Positions 57,282-64,000 of a stretch of DNA of 64,000 nt are shown piece after piece (positions within the stretch are counted from its first letter, which is position 1; each line of letters begins with the position of its first letter). This DNA comes from Pseudomonas subflava (GTDB lineage: Bacteria; Pseudomonadota; Gammaproteobacteria; Pseudomonadales; Pseudomonadaceae). The notes under the pieces were generated by a model, which was not told where the DNA came from, ran no database searches, and saw only the letters and a list, made by a program, of their open reading frames with translations. The position numbers and the translations under genes are program-made. Location: the NCBI RefSeq assembly GCF_023823685.1, contig NZ_JAMXBF010000009.1:186001-250000 (forward strand), read 5' to 3'.

Positions 57282-58478
57282 TCAGAGCACCTGGGCGATG
57301 GCGCGGGTGACGGCGTCCAGGTTGTTGCGGTTCAGTGCGGCGACGCAGATGCGGCCGGTGCCGACGGCGTAGATGCCGAACTCGGTCTTCAGGCGTTCCA
57401 CCTGTTCGGTGGTCAGGCCGGAATAGGAGAACATGCCGCGCTGGCGGGCGACGAAGCCGAAGTCCCGCTTGGCGCCCAGTGCCGCCAGCTGCTCGACCAT
57501 GGCCAGGCGCATGTCGCGGATGCGCTCGCGCATCTCGCCCAGTTCCTGCTCCCAGAGCGCGCGCAGTTCGGGGCTGTTGAGCACGCTGGCGACCACGGTG
57601 GCGCCGTGGGTCGGCGGATTCGAATAGTTGGTGCGAATCACCCGCTTGGCCTGCGATAGCACGCGGCTGGCCTCGTCCTTGCTGGCGGTGACGACGGACA
57701 GCGCGCCGACCCGCTCGCCATACAGCGAGAAGGACTTGGAGAACGAACTGGAAACGAAGAATGGCAGACCGGCGTCGGCGAACAGGCGCACGGCGAAGGC
57801 GTCCTGGTCGATGCCCTCGCCGAAGCCCTGGTAGGCGATGTCGAGGAACGGTACGTGCTCGCGCTCGCGCAGAACTTCCAGTACCGCTTTCCAGTCATCC
57901 AGAGAGAGGTCGACGCCGGTCGGGTTATGGCAGCAGGCGTGCAGCACGACGATGGAGCGCGCCGGCAGGGCCTTGAGGTCTTCCAGCAGACCGGCGCGGT
58001 TCACGCCGTGGGTGTCGGCGTCGTAATAACGGTAGTTCTGCACCGGGAAGCCGGCGGATTCGAACAGCGCGCGGTGGTTTTCCCAGCTCGGGTCGCTGAT
58101 GGCGACGACGGCATTGGGCAGCAGGCGCTTGAGGAAATCGGCGCCGGTCTTCAGGGCGCCGGTGCCACCGACGGCCTGGGTGGTGACCACGCGGCCTTCG
58201 GCCAGCAGGGCGGAGTCCGCGCCGAACAGCAGCTTCTGCACGGCGCTGTCGTAGGCGGCGATGCCTTCGATCGGCAGGTAACCGCGCGGGGCGTGAGCTT
58301 CGATACGCGCCTTCTCGGCCTCGGCAACGGCGCGCAGCAGCGGAATTCGGCCTTCCTCGTTGTAGTACACGCCCACACCCAGGTTGACCTTGGTGCTGCG
58401 GGTATCGGCGTTGAAGGCTTCGTTCAGGCCCAGGATGGGGTCGCGCGGCGCCATTTCGATGGCGGAGAACAGACTCAT
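57282..58478 (-). CDS. Aromatic/aspartate aminotransferase (class I)
   Basis: PLP-dependent transaminase of 398 aa of the AspC/TyrB type, passing amino groups from aspartate or aromatic amino acids to 2-oxoglutarate. Blocks: NLGVGVYYNEEGRIPLLRAV, QAVGGTGALKTGADFL, HACCHNPTGVDLSLDDW (Asn and Asp of the PLP site), SSSFSKSFSLYGERVG with the PLP Lys near 246, and the C-terminal GRICVAALN with the substrate Arg. It is divergent from uvrB. Confidence 0.93.
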   Translation of the reverse strand: MSLFSAIEMAPRDPILGLNEAFNADTRSTKVNLGVGVYYNEEGRIPLLRAVAEAEKARIEAHAPRGYLPIEGIAAYDSAVQKLLFGADSALLAEGRVVTTQAVGGTGALKTGADFLKRLLPNAVVAISDPSWENHRALFESAGFPVQNYRYYDADTHGVNRAGLLEDLKALPARSIVVLHACCHNPTGVDLSLDDWKAVLEVLREREHVPFLDIAYQGFGEGIDQDAFAVRLFADAGLPFFVSSSFSKSFSLYGERVGALSVVTASKDEASRVLSQAKRVIRTNYSNPPTHGATVVASVLNSPELRALWEQELGEMRERIRDMRLAMVEQLAALGAKRDFGFVARQRGMFSYSGLTTEQVERLKTEFGIYAVGTGRICVAALNRNNLDAVTRAIAQVL

Positions 58479-58664
58479 GATTGCGGCGGTCTCGAGAAGA
58501 GAAGGTGGGAACCGGCAACGCCCGGGCGCAATCGCGCTAGGGGTTGCATAGACGGGCCGGTATTATAGCGGCCCAGCCTGCGCGCGGCGACAGCGTCAGC
58601 GCGCATTCAGAAGCTATGACGCCGGCGCTTGCGCCGCGTCACAGCGGCATTGCGAGGATGGATC

Positions 58665-60680
<2,016 letters not shown>

Positions 60681-60705
60681 GTCATGATTGTGGGAGGCAA
60701 GGACC

Positions 60706-60765
60706 GTAGCCCGGATGCAATCCGGGTAGATTGGCGGCTCCGTTCCCGGATTGCATCCGGGCTAC
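60706..60765. repeat. Perfect 21-bp inverted repeat (REP-like), 25 bases after uvrB
   Basis: Arms 60706-60726 (GTAGCCCGGATGCAA then TCCGGG) and 60745-60765 are exact reverse complements around an 18-base loop. This is a common dispersed palindrome type and may stop or stabilise the uvrB transcript. Confidence 0.85.
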
Positions 60766-60802
60766 GTGGCTGGGATGCGGCTTGGTTGTGAGGGCGCGCT
60801 TT

Positions 60803-60831
60803 CTGTGGGAGCGCCCCTTGGTCGCGATAGG
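60803..60831. repeat. Degenerate Pseudomonas REP-type element
   Basis: CTGTGGGAGCGCC followed by CTTGGTCGCGAT resembles the Pseudomonas REP core (GTGGGAGCGGGCTTGCCCGCGAT) with changes. It fills part of the 205-bp gap between uvrB and the EamA gene. Confidence 0.55.
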
Positions 60832-60885
60832 GACCCCATAAGAGCATCGCGGTGCCGCCCAGCTGCCCCACAAGAAAGCAGGGCG

Positions 60886-61779
60886 TCAGCGCCGACCGAA
60901 GATGATCATCGACACGCCGGCCAGGATGGCGAGGCAGGCCAGGCCGGCGGACAGGGTCAGGCGTTCGTCGAGGATCAGGTAGCCCAGCAGCAGCGCCACC
61001 ACCGGGTTGACGAAGGCGAAGGTCGACACAAGGCTCGGACGCACCTCGCGCAGCAGCCAGAAGTAGGCGGGGTACACGCCCAGGCTGACCGGCAGCACCA
61101 GATAGAGCAGCCACAGCCAGCCGGTGCCACTCAAGTCGCTCAGCCGCAGCACCTGCCAGTCGCCATGCCAGAGGCCGAGCGCGGCCAGCACCAGCGCGCC
61201 GACCAGCATCTGCAGGCCCAGCCCGGTCGCCGGCGAGCGTAGCGGCGGGCGCTGGCGCAACCACCAGGCGCCGAGGGCCCAGAGCAGGGTGGCCGACAGC
61301 ACCAGAGCGCCGGAGAACCACTGCGCCAGCCCGGCTTCGTTGCCCAGGCCATCCCCCATTAGCAGCACGATGCCGCCGATGGCGATGGCCAGGCCGAGCA
61401 GCACCCACAGCGGCGGCCGTTCGTCCAGCAACCATTCCAGCGCCACGCTCCACAGCGGCAGGGTGGTGTAGAGCATCGCCAGCATGCCCGTGGGCAGGTG
61501 CTGGTTGGCGTAGATCAGCGCGCCCTGGCCGACCGCGATCAGCAGCAGGCCGCCGATCAGCGCGGCGCCCCAGTCGCTGCGCTGTACCTTCAATCCGCCA
61601 CGTGCCGCCACCCAGAGCAACGCCAGCACGCCGGCCAGGCAGAAACGCAGGGTGCCGATGACGAACGGCGGCAGCTCGCGCAGCAGAAAGTGGTTGGCCA
61701 GGTAGGTGGTGCCCCAGCCGAGATAGATGACCAGAAAGGCACCGGCCAGGAGGAGCGAGCGATAGCGCGAGGCGGACAT
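60886..61779 (-). CDS. EamA-family (DMT) transporter
   Basis: Inner-membrane permease of 297 aa, ten helices, two EamA repeats (LGWGTTYLANHFLLRELPPF at the start; PVVALLLGYLILDERLTLSA near the end). Substrate unknown; many relatives export metabolites. ATG 61777-61779 is chosen with CAGG upstream; the frame is open further but is not homologous. Confidence 0.87.
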   Translation of the reverse strand: MSASRYRSLLLAGAFLVIYLGWGTTYLANHFLLRELPPFVIGTLRFCLAGVLALLWVAARGGLKVQRSDWGAALIGGLLLIAVGQGALIYANQHLPTGMLAMLYTTLPLWSVALEWLLDERPPLWVLLGLAIAIGGIVLLMGDGLGNEAGLAQWFSGALVLSATLLWALGAWWLRQRPPLRSPATGLGLQMLVGALVLAALGLWHGDWQVLRLSDLSGTGWLWLLYLVLPVSLGVYPAYFWLLREVRPSLVSTFAFVNPVVALLLGYLILDERLTLSAGLACLAILAGVSMIIFGRR

Positions 61780-61868
61780 GGAAAACCTGAGCAGGCGAGG
61801 CGGACTGAGGGGCGCGAAGTGTACGAGCAAACGATCCAGGACGCCGCGCCGGATCGTTGCGTCCGTGG

Positions 61869-63419
61869 CTAGTGCGCCGCGCCTCCGGTCGCGCCCGCCG
61901 GCAGGGCGCGGGTCAGCAGCACCGCGATCATGCTGATGGCCAGCGCCAGGCCGACAAAATGGAAGGCATCGTTGTAGGCCATGATCAGCGCCTGCTGATG
62001 GGTGATCTCGCTGAGCTTGCCCAGGGCCGCCTGCTGGCTGCCGAGCTGCTCGGCGAGCAGCGCCAAGCGCTCGTCCACCTGAGGGTTGCCCGGTACCAGG
62101 GCCTCGCGCAGGTAGTCGAAGTATTCCTTGGCGCGGCTATCCAGCAGAGTGGCCAGCAGGGCGATGCCGATGGCGCCGCCCAGGTTGCGCAGGATGTTGA
62201 ACAGGCTCGACGCCGAGCCGGCGTCCTGTGGCTGGATATAGGCGGTGGCGATCAGCGAAATGGTCACCATGATCATCGGCTGGCCGAGGGCGCGGATGAT
62301 CTGGATATGGTTGAACTGCTCCCCGGCGAAGTCCGGGTTGAGCTGCCCGGAGAAGAAGCTGGAGGCGCCGAACAGGGCAAAGCCCAGCGCGCACAGCACC
62401 TTGGGCGGCACCACCTTCATCAGCTTGGGCACCAGCGGGATGAGGAACAGCTGCGGCAGCCCCATCCACATGATCACCTCACCGATCTGCAGGGCGTTGT
62501 AGCCCTGGATCTGCGCCAGATACAGCGGCAAGAGGTATATCGAGCCGTATAGCCCCAGACCCATGCCCAGGCTGGAGATGCTGGTCAGGCCGAAGTTGCG
62601 CTCGCGCAGGATGCGCAGGTTGATCAGCGGGTTGTCCCGCGAGAACTGAAGGATCACGAAGAGGATCAGGCTGACCACCGCCACGCTGCCCAGGCCGACG
62701 ATCAGGCTGGATTCCAGCCAATCCTTGCGATGGCCTTCCTCGAGAAAAACCTGCAGGCAGCCCAGGCCCATGCCCAGGGTGACGATGCCGGCGTAGTCGG
62801 TGCTCTTCAGCAGTTCCCAGTGCGGCGGCTTCTTGTCCAGCCCGTACATCAGGCCGGCGATCATCAACAGGCCCGGCGGCACGTTGATATAGAAGATGTA
62901 TTCCCAGCCCCAGTTCTCGGTGAGCCAGCCGCCCAGGGTCGGGCCGATGGACGGGGCGAAGGTGGCGGTGATGGCGAACAGCGCCATGCCCTTGGCGCGG
63001 TGATGCTCCGGCAGCTTGATCAGGGTCAGGGTGAACGCGAGCGGGATCAGCGCGCCGCCGGTGAAGCCCTGCAGTGCGCGGAACAGGATCATGCTCTCCA
63101 GATTCCAGGCCATGGAGCAGAGCAGGGAGGAGAGCAGGAAACCGATGGATACCCACACGGCCAGGCGCCGCGCCGAGAGCAGCTGAACCAGCCAGGCGGT
63201 GAGCGGGATCATGATGATCTCCGCCACCAGGTAGGAGGTGGAGATCCACGAGCCTTCCTCCAGGGTGGCCGACAGCGCGCCCTGGATGTCCTTGAGCGAG
63301 GAGTTGGTGATCTGGATGTCCAGCACGGCCATGAAGGCGCCGAGCATGGCGCTCATCACCGCGATCCAGTCGCGCCGGCTCGGTTCTCCGACCGGGCGCA
63401 GCAGCGCGTCAGCCGCCAT
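61869..63419 (-). CDS. DHA2-family multidrug efflux MFS permease (EmrB type)
   Basis: Inner-membrane drug:H+ antiporter of 516 aa with 14 helices. Motif D1 LDIQITNSSLKDIQGAL near residues 34-50, motif A replaced as usual in DHA2, and motif C GPTLGGWLTENWGWEYIFYI (about 154-173). It works with the adaptor encoded just upstream, overlapping by 11 bases. Drug range unknown. Confidence 0.92.
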   Translation of the reverse strand: MAADALLRPVGEPSRRDWIAVMSAMLGAFMAVLDIQITNSSLKDIQGALSATLEEGSWISTSYLVAEIIMIPLTAWLVQLLSARRLAVWVSIGFLLSSLLCSMAWNLESMILFRALQGFTGGALIPLAFTLTLIKLPEHHRAKGMALFAITATFAPSIGPTLGGWLTENWGWEYIFYINVPPGLLMIAGLMYGLDKKPPHWELLKSTDYAGIVTLGMGLGCLQVFLEEGHRKDWLESSLIVGLGSVAVVSLILFVILQFSRDNPLINLRILRERNFGLTSISSLGMGLGLYGSIYLLPLYLAQIQGYNALQIGEVIMWMGLPQLFLIPLVPKLMKVVPPKVLCALGFALFGASSFFSGQLNPDFAGEQFNHIQIIRALGQPMIMVTISLIATAYIQPQDAGSASSLFNILRNLGGAIGIALLATLLDSRAKEYFDYLREALVPGNPQVDERLALLAEQLGSQQAALGKLSEITHQQALIMAYNDAFHFVGLALAISMIAVLLTRALPAGATGGAAH

Positions 63420-64000
63420 GGTGTTTGTCGCTGCCGATATCCACGTTCACTTCCACCGACATGCCGGGGCGAATCTTGCCCTGCAGCGGGTTGTCGGCGG
63501 CGAAGGTGAGCTTCACCGGGATGCGCTGCACCACCTTGGTGAAGTTGCCGGTGGCGTTGTCCGGCGGCAGCAGGCTGAACTGCGCGCCCGAGGCGGCGAA
63601 CAAGCTGTCGATGCGGCCCTCGATGGGCGTGTCGGGGTAGGCGTCGAAGGTCAGCTCGGCGTGCTGGCCCACCTGCATCTGGCCAATCTGGGTCTCCTTG
63701 AAGTTGGCCTGCACCCAGATGGCGTCGCTCGGCACGATCGACAGCAGGTAGGCGCCGGCCTGTACCACCTGGCCCGAACGCGCGGAGCGCTGGCCGATGG
63801 TGCCGCTGATCGGTGCGTGGATTTCGGTGCGCGTCAGGTTCAGCTCGGCCTGGGCGATGTCCGCCCGGGCGTTGGTGATCTGCGCCTGCAGGCGCTTGAT
63901 GTCGGCCTGTAGCGCGTCCACCCGCTGGCGTTGGGCGGAGAGATCGGCCTCGGCCTTGGACAGTTGCGAGCGGGCCACGCGGCTGTCGGCCGCCAGCGTG
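63409..64000 (-). CDS. HlyD/EmrA-type membrane fusion protein (partial, N-terminus beyond window)
   Basis: The visible C-terminal ~197 residues cover the second half of the coiled coil (ARSQLSKAEADLSAQRQRVD), the lipoyl/barrel sandwich (LTRTEIHAPISGTIGQRSAR) and the beta-barrel (WVQANFKETQIGQMQVGQHA), ending in GMSVEVNVDI. It continues past position 64000. With the DHA2 permease it should form an EmrAB-type tripartite pump with an outer-membrane channel. Confidence 0.93.
   Translation of the reverse strand, partial: TLAADSRVARSQLSKAEADLSAQRQRVDALQADIKRLQAQITNARADIAQAELNLTRTEIHAPISGTIGQRSARSGQVVQAGAYLLSIVPSDAIWVQANFKETQIGQMQVGQHAELTFDAYPDTPIEGRIDSLFAASGAQFSLLPPDNATGNFTKVVQRIPVKLTFAADNPLQGKIRPGMSVEVNVDIGSDKHHGG

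Noticed and set aside
58479-58664. LexA box before uvrB (also checked before dinG)
   Set aside because: No CTG-N10-CAG type match was found by eye.

Overview
The window is a high-GC (mostly 60-70% by eye) gammaproteobacterial chromosome segment, almost certainly from a Pseudomonas close to the P. aeruginosa / P. mendocina / P. alcaligenes group. Evidence: a cobQ-cobU-cobT-cobC-cobS cobalamin cluster, a fused six-gene MnhA-G type Na+/H+ antiporter operon, a braCDEFG branched-chain amino-acid transporter, a QuiP-like acylase, and many small protein families typical of Pseudomonas. From memory, gene order follows three blocks of the PAO1 map: the PA1277-PA1289 region, the PA1030s-PA1076 region, and the PA3139-PA3136 region. 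The joins lie near 8.6-11.4 kb and at the tRNA-Asn near 57.1 kb.

Layout. 0-3 kb: end of the B12 nucleotide-loop assembly operon. 3-4.1 kb: nine tandem ~106-bp palindromic repeats. 4.1-8.6 kb: MarR regulator, MFS permease plus a coupled 40-aa membrane peptide, periplasmic glutathione peroxidase, FadL-type outer-membrane channel, and a lysozyme-like orphan. 8.8-14 kb: PL7 alginate lyase, secreted beta-helix CSLREA protein and acylase. 14-19.8 kb: lipoproteins, SEC-C proteins and two duplicated OmpA lipoproteins. 19.9-29 kb: DinG, an SDR, a secreted agarase-like glycoside hydrolase, a serine hydrolase, OmpA lipoprotein and PdxH. 28-31.8 kb: CdaR-like regulator, GntP permease and glycerate kinase, a glycerate-use unit. 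32-34 kb: small membrane and hypothetical proteins, one with a frameshift. 34.1-39.8 kb: the Mnh antiporter. 39.9-44 kb: a possible nuclease-fold orphan, an EamA exporter, a PLP enzyme, a GNAT, and a GAPDH gene with a frameshift. 44-50 kb: lipoprotein, MASE2-GGDEF cyclase, YceH, small proteins, nitrilase, YdjM-like protein and SstT. 50.5-55.4 kb: braCDEFG. 56.6-57.2 kb: tRNA-Asn followed by three repeats that carry copies of its 3' end. 57.3-64 kb: aminotransferase, UvrB, EamA transporter and an EmrAB-type efflux pair cut by the window end.

Most of the segment is ordinary core genome. No prophage, CRISPR array, insertion sequence or integrase was seen. The most unusual structure is the tRNA-Asn repeat array, which resembles in plan the tyrT (rtT/tpr) repeats of E. 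coli. Next come the 106-bp repeat array, two single-base frameshifts in otherwise intact genes, and two convergent gene pairs that share a CTAG stop overlap.
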